Shown: positions 6,945 to 14,038, counted from the first letter of the stretch. The stretch is 14,589 nt of DNA from an uncultured Actinomycetes bacterium (GCA_903826715.1 CAIKFN010000008.1:1-14589), one strand, 5' to 3'. The notes: a model not told the origin generated them from the sequence alone. Made by a program: numbers and translations.

Positions 6945-7730
6945 TTATTTTTGATGTTTTGAACACCAATAGGTGGTTCTCCCGCCAATGGTGTCAATTC
7001 GCATTGCGCCACCATCTTTAGGGCACATGCCCCCGGGGTGACGGCCATCCATGTGATCACCTAAGTGGGACCCCCCTCGTTTCTTGAGCGTCTTCATGGT
7101 CTGGGTAAATGCCTTAAAGAGTCTGATCTTCTCATCGGTGCTCAATGTGCCAGACGGCGTGCGAGGATCAATACCAGCACGAAACAGAATCTCGTCACCA
7201 AGCAAGTTCCCAACACCCGCAACGACGGACTGATCAAGAAGGCGAGCCTTAATCGCTGGTCCCTCTCCACGTGTGATTGTCACTATTTGGTCGAACTCTT
7301 TCTTGGTAAGTGTGAGTGCGTCAGGACCGAGGTCGCTGAGGTCGGGATCTATTTCAAAGCGACCGAGCCTTCTTGGATCGTGTAACAACAACTTTCTGCC
7401 GTCGCTGAATTGCATTCCTCCACGGATCCATTCAGCATTGAACCGGTGAGGACCGTAGAAAAGTCCGTCAATCCCAGCATCACCATCAATCAGCAACACG
7501 CCAGTCATACCAAAGCGCATACCAAGTGTTGGGCCTGAAGTTTCGATCAGCATCAACTTTCCTCGCCTTGATGTTCCAGTGATCTTGAGCCCTTTAACGG
7601 CACGTGCCCACTGCTGGACTGATGAGAGCTTCTTCGCTGAATAGGGGTCAGCCCAACCGCGCACGACCGTGGCGCCGACGACGCGGTCTGCGAGTTCACG
7701 GTACGACTCGACTTCGAGTATTTCAGGCAC
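6945..7730 (-). CDS. Fpg/Nei-family formamidopyrimidine-DNA glycosylase / AP lyase
   Basis: A 261-residue base-excision repair enzyme of usual family length. It begins MPEILEVES, giving the catalytic Pro-2 and Glu-3 after Met removal. TSRRGKLML supplies the conserved Lys-58. Other landmarks are MRFGMTG, HDPRRLGRF, the helix-two-turn-helix region LLDQSVVAGVGN and GDEILFRAGIDP. The C-terminal zinc finger keeps canonical spacing but uses Cys-236, Asp-239, Cys-256 and His-259 in place of four cysteines; the finger Arg (GGRTTYWC) is present. It would excise oxidised bases such as 8-oxoguanine or formamidopyrimidines. Fpg versus Nei specificity is not decided by sequence, so no symbol is given. The start is GTG at 7730 without Shine-Dalgarno. 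The YHYH gene follows at once. Confidence 0.92.
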   Translation of the reverse strand: MPEILEVESYRELADRVVGATVVRGWADPYSAKKLSSVQQWARAVKGLKITGTSRRGKLMLIETSGPTLGMRFGMTGVLLIDGDAGIDGLFYGPHRFNAEWIRGGMQFSDGRKLLLHDPRRLGRFEIDPDLSDLGPDALTLTKKEFDQIVTITRGEGPAIKARLLDQSVVAGVGNLLGDEILFRAGIDPRTPSGTLSTDEKIRLFKAFTQTMKTLKKRGGSHLGDHMDGRHPGGMCPKDGGAMRIDTIGGRTTYWCSKHQK

Positions 7731-7736
7731 GCGCTG

Positions 7737-7742
7737 AGCGTA
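7737..7742 (-). promoter_or_regulatory. Candidate -10 box for a leaderless DNA glycosylase transcript
   Basis: On the minus strand TACGCT (TAnnnT) lies six bases before the GTG start and no Shine-Dalgarno is present, as in leaderless actinobacterial mRNAs. AAGACA lies 19 bases further upstream as a poor -35. The short 51-base divergent gap leaves little room for alternatives, but the match is weak. Confidence 0.3.
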
Positions 7743-7781
7743 CCCGCAAGTTATGGCTAAGTGTCTTAGTAGGGTATTTGC

Positions 7782-8906
7782 ATGGCAATCGAAAAGCCCC
7801 AGTGGAAAGAACTATTTAGCGAAGTTGTAACTTCTGGGCTCTGCACCGGATGTGCCGCCTGCGTGGTGGCGTGCCCTCACGACGTTCTTGACTACGAGAC
7901 AGCCAACGGTGTCTACAAACCTTGGCACCTCGACATTGATGGTGGGCGCGACAACTGCACCCACGGCGAAACTGGTTGCACCCTTTGCACCCGAGCTTGT
8001 CCACGTTTTAGAAACTGGGAAAGTGAAATCGACACGCACAAGTTTGCTCGTGAACGTACCGACGACGAGGTCTACGGCATTGGCGATGTTCTTCTCGCCA
8101 AGTCGACCGATGAGTCAATTCTCGACAACGGACAAGACGGTGGCGTTGTTTCAACACTGCTCATCTACGCACTCGAAAATGACATCATTGACGCTGCGCT
8201 TGTAAGTGGACTCGAAGGCGACGGCACAACGTGGCGTGCAGAACCGCGAGTTGCTACCACTCGCCAAGATGTTCTCGACACCGCAAAATCTCGCTACACC
8301 TATTCAGCCAACCTCCTCGCCTATCCAAAAGCCGTCGAAGGCGGCGCTGAGCGAATTGCCCTCGTTGGAATGGGATGCATGGCTTCAGCTCCTGGCGTTA
8401 TGCAGTCACGCAAAGCCGGAAAAATTGCTCGCCGCTTAGGTTTCACAATTGGTCTTCTCTGCTCGAAGACATTTGACGACGCTATCTTCGAAGAACTCTT
8501 TGAAGCGAAGTACAACATCAAGCGCGCCGACATCAAGAAGATGAACATTAAGGGTGTCTTTCAGATCTGGACCAACGATGGTGAGTTTCATGAAGTTCCA
8601 CTGAAAGAAGCACACGCTTTCACCCGCGAAGGTTGCACACACTGTCCTGACTTTGCTGCAGAACACGCCGACATCTCAACTGGTGGCATTGGTGCCTTCG
8701 GTGACTGGACGCTCGTCATTGTCAGAACTGACAAGGGACGAGAGCTAATGAACGCATTGAAGGAAAAGGGACTTATTGAAACTCGCCCTGGTGACGATGA
8801 CCCGGGAGCGGTTGCGCTGCTGCACAAGCTCGCCCAACTTTCAAGGAAGCGTTGGCCAGTTGAAGCGAACCCTGGCCCACGCCGCATCCCGGTTACTTCT
8901 AACTAA
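7782..8906 (+). CDS. FrhB-family iron-sulfur flavoprotein (F420 hydrogenase/dehydrogenase beta-subunit-like)
   Basis: A 374-residue redox protein. An N-terminal ferredoxin part holds one cluster motif CTGCAACVVAC (Cys 21, 24, 27, 31) and a second with Cys 59, 66, 69 and 73. The FrhB body follows: QDGGVVSTLL, then VGMGCMASAP, and GCTHCPDFAAEHADIS with STGGIG, the typical Cys-x2-Cys and Ala-Asp-Ile signature of the beta-subunit C-terminal domain. Family members bind FAD and clusters and pass electrons between F420 or ferredoxin and a partner; here no hydrogenase or other subunit is adjacent, so it probably acts alone or with a distant partner. The ATG at 7782 is preceded by AGTAGGG. Twenty bases separate it from the phosphomutase gene, so they may share a transcript. 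Confidence 0.85.
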   Translation: MAIEKPQWKELFSEVVTSGLCTGCAACVVACPHDVLDYETANGVYKPWHLDIDGGRDNCTHGETGCTLCTRACPRFRNWESEIDTHKFARERTDDEVYGIGDVLLAKSTDESILDNGQDGGVVSTLLIYALENDIIDAALVSGLEGDGTTWRAEPRVATTRQDVLDTAKSRYTYSANLLAYPKAVEGGAERIALVGMGCMASAPGVMQSRKAGKIARRLGFTIGLLCSKTFDDAIFEELFEAKYNIKRADIKKMNIKGVFQIWTNDGEFHEVPLKEAHAFTREGCTHCPDFAAEHADISTGGIGAFGDWTLVIVRTDKGRELMNALKEKGLIETRPGDDDPGAVALLHKLAQLSRKRWPVEANPGPRRIPVTSN

Positions 8907-8926
8907 CAACTGATTAAAGTCGTTCT

Positions 8927-9559
8927 ATGGCCAGTTCATTCACCACCATTCTTTTGGTTCGACACGGCAACACTGCAACCACCGGAACTGTGCTCCCGGG
9001 ACGTGCCCCCGGACTTCACCTTTCAGAAACTGGAAAGGGCCAAGCTGAAGCCGTTGCTACTCGTATTAGCGAGCTCGGTCACAAACCAGCTGCCATCTAC
9101 GTCTCACCACTAGAGCGTGCCCGAGAAACTGCCGCCCCGATTGCAAAGGCCCTAAAGATTCGCCCCATCATTGAACGTGGACTTCTTGAGTGCGACTTTG
9201 GAACATGGACCGGAAAGAAGCTCGCAGTCCTTCGCGTAAAAAAAGAATGGCGCGCAGTGCAGAACGCTCCAAGTACATTCCGTTTCCCTGAAGGTGAATC
9301 ATTCACCGAGATGCAGCTACGCATGTGGACAACACTTGAGCGTCTCGCAAAGAAGCACCGCGGTAAGACAATTGTTGTCGTAAGTCACGCTGACCCTATT
9401 AAGGCAGCTGTCACCTACGCGCAGGGTGTCCCACTTGATCTTTTCCAGCGAACTGTTATTTCTACGTGTTCAGTGAGCGCAATTGCTTTCAGTGAAACAA
9501 CTCCAATCGTGCTCACCGTCAACAACACCGGGTCACTTAAGAACCTCGCTCCTTCATGA
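8927..9559 (+). CDS. MSMEG_4193-type histidine phosphatase / putative phosphomutase
   Basis: A 210-residue member of the histidine phosphatase (phosphoglycerate mutase) superfamily. The active site is complete: LVRHGNT with Arg-12 and nucleophile His-13, SPLERARET with Arg-64, LLECDFGTWTG with Glu-88, and VVSHADPIKA with His-154. It should form a phosphohistidine and act as phosphatase or mutase on an unknown substrate. By length and by its two downstream partners it matches the MSMEG_4193 family (TIGR03848), the first gene of an actinobacterial three-gene system. Its stop overlaps the next start as ATGA (9556-9559), a strong sign of coupled translation. The ATG at 8927 has only a weak AAAG upstream, so it may rely on readthrough from the FrhB-like gene. 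Confidence 0.9.
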   Translation: MASSFTTILLVRHGNTATTGTVLPGRAPGLHLSETGKGQAEAVATRISELGHKPAAIYVSPLERARETAAPIAKALKIRPIIERGLLECDFGTWTGKKLAVLRVKKEWRAVQNAPSTFRFPEGESFTEMQLRMWTTLERLAKKHRGKTIVVVSHADPIKAAVTYAQGVPLDLFQRTVISTCSVSAIAFSETTPIVLTVNNTGSLKNLAPS

Positions 9560-10038
9560 ACTACGTCTTTGATGCACCAGACAAGGTAATGGTTGGAGTA
9601 CGCGGTGAAGTTGGTAACCGACTCTTTCTCTTGCAAGCTCGCCAAGGGCGCAGGCTTGTAATTATTAAATGTGAGAAAATGCAACTAGCTGCTCTCGCTG
9701 AGTGGCTTGGACAAGTACTTAACGACTTCGCCCGTGGACCAGGTCACCTCCCAGATGACTTCACCCTTGAGCCGGAATACGAAGTTGACTTCGCAGTTGG
9801 TGACATCTCTATTGCTGTTGATGAAGATGAGCAGTACATCGAAGTCACGTTTGAATCCATGGACGACGAAGATGACCTCGAGCTCACGCTTTCAAAAGAA
9901 TGGGCTGGAGGACTCGCGATCGCCATCAGGCTCCTCGTTGAACAAGGACGCCCCCCTTGTCCGCTCTGTGAGGGACCGCTAGACCCAAAGGGCCACGACT
10001 GTCCTCGAACTAACGGTCACCGCCCACCAATTAGGTAG
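9556..10038 (+). CDS. DUF3090 family protein with C-terminal zinc-site motif
   Basis: A 160-residue soluble protein matching DUF3090 (TIGR03847), the middle member of the actinobacterial trio; its function is unknown. The N-terminal half includes RLFLLQARQGRRLVIIKCEK, which reads as paired strands, then a helix (LAALAEWLGQVL). The centre is strongly acidic (89-109, with DEDEQ and DDEDDLE). The helix GLAIAIRLLVEQG leads to PPCPLC (Cys-135, Cys-138) and HDCPRTNGH (His-147, Cys-149, His-155), a likely zinc site of Cys/His type. It starts inside the stop of the phosphomutase gene (ATGA) and ends two bases before the SCO1664 gene. The acidic and zinc parts suggest a protein-binding adaptor rather than an enzyme, which is inference. 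Confidence 0.88.
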   Translation: MNYVFDAPDKVMVGVRGEVGNRLFLLQARQGRRLVIIKCEKMQLAALAEWLGQVLNDFARGPGHLPDDFTLEPEYEVDFAVGDISIAVDEDEQYIEVTFESMDDEDDLELTLSKEWAGGLAIAIRLLVEQGRPPCPLCEGPLDPKGHDCPRTNGHRPPIR

Positions 10039-10040
10039 TT

Positions 10041-10748
10041 ATGGACGCAGAACAACAACGAACGCTTCTAGCTAAGGGAGACGTTGAAGTTGAAGGACGC
10101 GTTTCGGGATCATCAAATCAGGCGCTGCTAGTAACAATCACCCTTGACGGTGTCACCGCACAAGCTTGTTACAAAGCTGAAGCCGGAGAGCGTCCCTTGT
10201 GGGACTTTCCTGATGGTCTGTGGCGACGAGAAGTTGCAACATATGAACTTGACCAACTACTTGGCTTTGACACAGTACCAATGACTATTGCCCGCGAGGA
10301 TCTCCCCTTTGGCATTGGATCACTGCAGTACTGGGTTAATGACAACTTAGAAGACCACTACTTCACTCTTCGAGAAATGCCGCAGTTCAATGATTACTTT
10401 CACAGACTCTGTGCACTTGACGTCGTTGCTAACAATGCAGACCGCAAAGCTGGTCACGTTATCTATGACGGTGAGAGGTGTTGGGCAATTGATAACGGGC
10501 TCACCTTCCACGAAGAAGACAAACTTCGAACAGTTCTTTGGGACTACGCTGGAGAACCAATCCCTCAGCCAGTGCTCGATGCTGTGAATGAATTCGCCAA
10601 TGGTAAAACTGGAGAACTAGGGCTGTATCTTTCAGCGAGTGAGCTCGCCTTCGCGCAAGTTCGTGCCCAAGACCTCGTTAACTTCGCTTCGTACCCGCTA
10701 CCTGATGAAGATAGCGACTGGCCGCCTTATCCGTGGCCACTTATTTAG
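10041..10748 (+). CDS. SCO1664-family protein, PI3/4-kinase-like fold
   Basis: A 235-residue protein of the SCO1664 family (TIGR03843), last of the trio. It carries what look like kinase elements: a glycine/serine loop GSSNQALLVT (23-32), a candidate ATP-lysine in CYKAEAGE (Lys-45), Glu-64 in RREVATYEL, a catalytic loop ALDVVANNADRKAGH (125-139, with Asp-134 and Arg-135) and a metal motif AIDNG (149-153, Asp-151). The NNADR...DNG arrangement is that of the PI3/4-kinase and HipA-like families, and distant similarity to PI3/4 kinases is known for this family. The substrate is unknown. TTAGGTAG, inside the end of the DUF3090 gene, supplies the Shine-Dalgarno for the ATG at 10041. The stop interlocks with that of the exporter gene in TTAG. 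Confidence 0.88.
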   Translation: MDAEQQRTLLAKGDVEVEGRVSGSSNQALLVTITLDGVTAQACYKAEAGERPLWDFPDGLWRREVATYELDQLLGFDTVPMTIAREDLPFGIGSLQYWVNDNLEDHYFTLREMPQFNDYFHRLCALDVVANNADRKAGHVIYDGERCWAIDNGLTFHEEDKLRTVLWDYAGEPIPQPVLDAVNEFANGKTGELGLYLSASELAFAQVRAQDLVNFASYPLPDEDSDWPPYPWPLI

Positions 10749-12196
10749 TGCAGCGGAACAAACTCGCCTTCAAATTCAGGAACTCCTGAATCAAGAATTA
10801 GAAGCGTTAGCAAAGCTCCGACGCCGAAGAATCCAGCGCCCCACCAGAACGCAACGGTGTACCCGTGCAGCGTGGCGTGAACCAATGCGCCAGATGCCTT
10901 TGCGTTTGCCAATGCGCGAAGGGTCACCGAAACCGCAATTGTATTTAACAGCGCAGTTCCGACTGAGCCACCAATCTGCTGAACAGTATTTACAAATGCA
11001 GACGATGCACCAGCGTCGTCTTCTTTGATTCCTGCAGTTGCACTTGCGGTGGCTGGAGCGAAAATCATTCCAAGTCCGAGCCCTGCAACGACAAGTCCTG
11101 GGAGTACGTGACCAACGTAATCAGGTTGCGAAGTGAGTCTCGTGAAGAGGATCATTCCGAGCATTGAAAGCAACATTCCACTCGGTACCAGAGGACGAGG
11201 GCCAACCATTGGCAGTAGTCGTGCACTCGCGAGAGCTGAGGACACAAGAATTGCAATCACCATTGGGAGGAAAGCAAAGCCCGTTCGAAGTGGTGAATAG
11301 TTAAGCGTTCCCTCAAGGTAATAGGAAAGGAACAAGAACACACCAAATATTCCAACGCTGGTAATAAATAACGCCACCAGCGATCCTCCACGAGTCCTGC
11401 TCGAAAGTATTCGAAGTGGTAGCAGTGGATTCTTTGCTTGCTCCTGCCAAAGCGTAAAGATGACAAGAAGAATGAGTCCTATAACGAGGCTGCCCCACGT
11501 TGCTTTATTGCTCCAACTGGTTGTAACCGCGTGACCGAGTCCGTAGACCACAAAAAATAGCCCCGCGCTTCCAAGCAGCGTGCCGAGGTAATCCAGCCGT
11601 GCGTTCTTTTCTCTCTGTGTGCTCTCAACAAAGAGCGCCACACCAATGATGGCGATTGCCGCAAAGAACAGATTGATAAAAAGACACCAGCGCCACGACT
11701 CCCACTCAGTGAGCGCGCCACCAAGTAGCAGTCCAATCGCCGCACCTGAACCACCAATTGCTCCAAATATGGCGAATGCTTTTGCTCGCTCTTTAGAATT
11801 TGTGAAAGTTGACGTAACAGAAGCAAGCGCCGCTGGGGCAAGCAGCGCACCGAACACTCCCTGCACGGCACGCGCTGTTACGAGAACGCTAAAACTATTT
11901 GCCGCCCCACCAACAGCAGACGCAATAGCGAACCCAATGAGACCTAGGAAGAGGACTTTTTTTCGCCCCCAGAGATCACTGAGACGCCCACCAAGCAGTA
12001 ATAGAGACCCGAAGGCCAGTGCATAGGCCGTAATGAGCCACTGGCGGTTTGCAGAAGAGAAGTGAAGGGTTTCTTGAGCCCTAGGAAGTGCAATGTTTAT
12101 AACAGTTGCATCGAGTGCAACCATTAACTGAGTGATGCTCATTACAACAAGCACCCACCAACGTCGTGAAGTCGTGTGCAGGAGTGAATCGCTCAT
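10745..12196 (-). CDS. DHA2-family (EmrB/QacA-type) MFS drug/metabolite exporter
   Basis: A 483-residue, probably 14-helix, major facilitator. Landmarks are LDATVINIALP (28-38, motif D1 with Asp-29), GGRLSDLWGRKK (69-80, motif A), ARAVQGVFGALLAPAAL, and GSGAAIGLLLGGALTE (antiporter motif C). Later come a long central loop before LPLRILSSR and the second-half helices. Such proteins expel hydrophobic drugs or metabolites in exchange for protons; the substrate is not predictable. I chose the ATG at 12196. The open frame extends to 12262, but that part lies inside the etfA terminator hairpin and lacks signal or family similarity. No good Shine-Dalgarno is present. No TetR or MarR gene is adjacent in the window. 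Confidence 0.92.
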   Translation of the reverse strand: MSDSLLHTTSRRWWVLVVMSITQLMVALDATVINIALPRAQETLHFSSANRQWLITAYALAFGSLLLLGGRLSDLWGRKKVLFLGLIGFAIASAVGGAANSFSVLVTARAVQGVFGALLAPAALASVTSTFTNSKERAKAFAIFGAIGGSGAAIGLLLGGALTEWESWRWCLFINLFFAAIAIIGVALFVESTQREKNARLDYLGTLLGSAGLFFVVYGLGHAVTTSWSNKATWGSLVIGLILLVIFTLWQEQAKNPLLPLRILSSRTRGGSLVALFITSVGIFGVFLFLSYYLEGTLNYSPLRTGFAFLPMVIAILVSSALASARLLPMVGPRPLVPSGMLLSMLGMILFTRLTSQPDYVGHVLPGLVVAGLGLGMIFAPATASATAGIKEDDAGASSAFVNTVQQIGGSVGTALLNTIAVSVTLRALANAKASGALVHATLHGYTVAFWWGAGFFGVGALLTLLILDSGVPEFEGEFVPLH

Positions 12197-12232
12197 AAGT
12201 GTTACCAAGCCTAAAGAATTAAGTGATGAAAA

Positions 12233-12246
12233 TACGTCATTACGTA
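12233..12246. promoter_or_regulatory. Inverted repeat upstream of the exporter gene, possible operator
   Basis: TACGT (12233-12237) and ACGTA (12242-12246) form a perfect inverted repeat with a 4-base spacer, about 40 bases before the exporter ATG and just after the etfA terminator tail. Exporters of this class are often controlled by TetR- or MarR-type repressors that bind such short palindromes. No regulator gene is nearby, so the role is a guess. Confidence 0.3.
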
Positions 12247-12275
12247 AAAAATCCCCGGCCATAAGGCCGGGGATT
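12245..12275 (-). terminator. Intrinsic terminator of the etfB-etfA transcript
   Basis: A perfect 11-base stem, AATCCCCGGCC (12250-12260) with GGCCGGGGATT (12265-12275), and a 4-base loop begin 14 bases after the etfA stop. Read on the minus strand the GC-rich stem runs into a six-T tract, the classic Rho-independent form. On the plus strand no T run follows, so it is one-directional. It shields the same-strand exporter gene from etfA transcription. Confidence 0.93.
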
Positions 12276-12289
12276 CAATGAAAAGTAAC

Positions 12290-13255
12290 TTAACCGCGTG
12301 CTTTTAGTGCTGCGATGAGCTCTGGGAGAACCTTTAGAACGTCACCAACAATTCCAAAATCAGCCATCTGGAAGATTGGAGCTTCTGGGTCCTTGTTAAT
12401 AGCAACAATGTTCTTAGAGCCCTTCATACCAACCATGTGCTGAGTTGCGCCTGAAATTCCACACGCAATGTACACAGCTGGCTTAACGGTCTTACCGGTC
12501 TGTCCAACCTGAGCTGAGTAAGGAACCCAACCGGCGTCAACAATTGCACGGCTCGCACCAGCAGCACCGTTGAGAAGCTTCGCAGTGTCTGAAATGAGAA
12601 CGTAGTTTGCAGCTTCACCGAGTCCACGACCACCAGAGACAACAATTGTTGCTTCTTCGAGCTGAGGGCCAGTGCGCTCTTCAACGTGTGTCGTTGTGAT
12701 CTTTGCTGCACCAGTTGCACCAGTTTCTCCAGCCGGAGCGCTCACTACGTTTGCAGCAGCGCCGCCGCCAGACTCAGCTGCGAATGACTTAGCGCGAATA
12801 ACAATGATTCCAGGAGTTTCACCAGTGAACTTTGCCTTAACAATTTGTGTTCCACCGAATGCTGGGTGCTCAGTTACGAGTCCACCATCATCACTTAGAC
12901 CAGTTACGTTCGTGAGAACGGGACGGTCAAGGCGAGCTGAAAGACGTCCAGCAATGTCGCGGCCGTCGTAGCTCGTTGGAATAAGAATTGCGTCAGGTGC
13001 GCCCTGGCTAGCAACGAGTGCCACGATTGCTGATGCCACTGGAACTCCTGGTAGCGCACCACCAAGTGATCCAACGTCGAACAATGTCGAGGCACCGTAT
13101 TCGCCCGCCTGCGCTGCAAATGATGCACCGTTTTCCCACGTGATTGCAGAAACTGTTGCACCGTAGGTGCGAGCATTCGTTAGAAGCTCAAGTGATGTGG
13201 TGCTGAGCCCTGTTGCACCTGGCTCTACTACTACCCAAATGTTTGAAATAGCCAT
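12290..13255 (-). CDS. etfA: Electron transfer flavoprotein alpha subunit
   Basis: A 321-residue protein of normal EtfA length. The N-terminal domain (MAISNIWVVVEPG onward) contacts the beta subunit. The C-terminal FAD domain shows GGRGLGEAANY, then VDAGWVPYSAQVGQTGK, ACGISGATQHMVGMKGS and VAINKDPEAPIFQMADFGIVGD, the standard EtfA FAD-binding signature. With EtfB it forms a soluble FAD/AMP heterodimer that collects electrons from acyl-CoA and other dehydrogenases and passes them to ETF:quinone oxidoreductase. The ATG at 13255 comes nine bases after the etfB stop, with the stop itself inside the Shine-Dalgarno TAGGAGA. A strong terminator follows. No acyl-CoA dehydrogenase or ETF-QO gene is in the window. 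Confidence 0.97.
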   Translation of the reverse strand: MAISNIWVVVEPGATGLSTTSLELLTNARTYGATVSAITWENGASFAAQAGEYGASTLFDVGSLGGALPGVPVASAIVALVASQGAPDAILIPTSYDGRDIAGRLSARLDRPVLTNVTGLSDDGGLVTEHPAFGGTQIVKAKFTGETPGIIVIRAKSFAAESGGGAAANVVSAPAGETGATGAAKITTTHVEERTGPQLEEATIVVSGGRGLGEAANYVLISDTAKLLNGAAGASRAIVDAGWVPYSAQVGQTGKTVKPAVYIACGISGATQHMVGMKGSKNIVAINKDPEAPIFQMADFGIVGDVLKVLPELIAALKARG

Positions 13256-13264
13256 GATGTTCTC

Positions 13265-14038
13265 CTACAAGACCTTGATTGATTCGAGGAACGTAATAAT
13301 TTCCTGCGCCGCGTTACCATCGTCCACGTGCTTCTCACCAGCTGCGCGTGATTCTGCTGCAACAACTGAAATGATTTGCTGACGAGCTCCGGCTGGACCA
13401 GTTACTGCGCCAAGTCCGAGGTCGCCAATGCTGAGGATCTCAACTGGCTTTGACTTTGCAGCCATGATGCCCTTGAACGATGCGTAGCGTGGCTCAACAA
13501 CTCCAGCAGTCACGGTTAGAAGACATGGAAGCGGTGACGTTACTTCGTCGTATCCAGCTTCAGTCTGGCGATCAACCTTCACTGTTGATCCGTCAACTGT
13601 TACTGACTTAGCAAATGTGATTGATGGAAGACCAAGAAGTTCTGCAACCTGTACTGGAGTTGTTCCGGTGTAACCATCTGAAGATTCAGTGGCACAAAGT
13701 ACGAGGTCTGGGTTAACGCGCTTGATTGCTTCGGCGAGTACTTTCGCGGTTCCGAGTGCATCGGTTCCACGAAGTGCGTCGTCGCTAACCATGATTGCCT
13801 TAGCGGCTCCCATGGCGAGTGCATTACGCACTCCAGCAAGATCGGCGGCCGAACCCATTGAGACAACAGTCACTTCTCCGCTACCAGCTTTATCAACTAA
13901 CTGAAGTGCCATTTCGACACCGTAGGTGTCAGCCTCATCAAGAATTAACTTTCCAGAACGGTTCAGGTTGTGCGATCCGTCAAAGGATTGCGGCGCTGCA
14001 GGATCTGGAATCTGTTTTACGCAAACGACAATATTCAT
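13265..14038 (-). CDS. etfB: Electron transfer flavoprotein beta subunit
   Basis: A 257-residue EtfB of normal length. It begins MNIVVCVKQIPDP, carries the strand/loop ATESSDGYTGTTPVQVAELLG (117-135, AMP-site region) and the EtfB family signature running from VDRQTEAGYDE through PLPCLLTVTAGVVEPRYAS. The GIMAAKSKP stretch after it is the usual recognition-loop area that docks onto partner dehydrogenases. It is transcribed ahead of etfA, nine bases apart. The ATG at 14038 has no Shine-Dalgarno, and a -10-like TAGATT lies seven bases before it, so the transcript may be leaderless. The diesterase gene upstream is 42 bases away on the same strand. Confidence 0.97.
   Translation of the reverse strand: MNIVVCVKQIPDPAAPQSFDGSHNLNRSGKLILDEADTYGVEMALQLVDKAGSGEVTVVSMGSAADLAGVRNALAMGAAKAIMVSDDALRGTDALGTAKVLAEAIKRVNPDLVLCATESSDGYTGTTPVQVAELLGLPSITFAKSVTVDGSTVKVDRQTEAGYDEVTSPLPCLLTVTAGVVEPRYASFKGIMAAKSKPVEILSIGDLGLGAVTGPAGARQQIISVVAAESRAAGEKHVDDGNAAQEIITFLESIKVL

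Noticed and set aside
6943..6969. TTG start at 6969 for the YHYH protein
   Set aside because: It would overlap the glycosylase gene by 25 bases; the GGGAG upstream is part of the conserved zinc-finger codons and probably not a true ribosome-binding site.
10639..11028. 129-codon plus-strand open frame crossing the SCO1664/exporter junction
   Set aside because: It overlaps the end of SCO1664 in another frame and then runs antisense to the exporter; its Arg/Gln-rich composition matches no family I know.
11619..12026. 135-codon plus-strand open frame opposite the exporter gene
   Set aside because: It lies fully antisense to conserved membrane-transporter sequence, is rich in Ala/Pro/Arg as expected of a shadow frame, and shows no domain or ribosome-binding site.
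12197..12262. N-terminal extension of the exporter to a start at 12262
   Set aside because: The extra 22 codons start inside the etfA terminator hairpin and lack a ribosome-binding site; the ATG at 12196 gives a normal N-terminus just before the first membrane helix.
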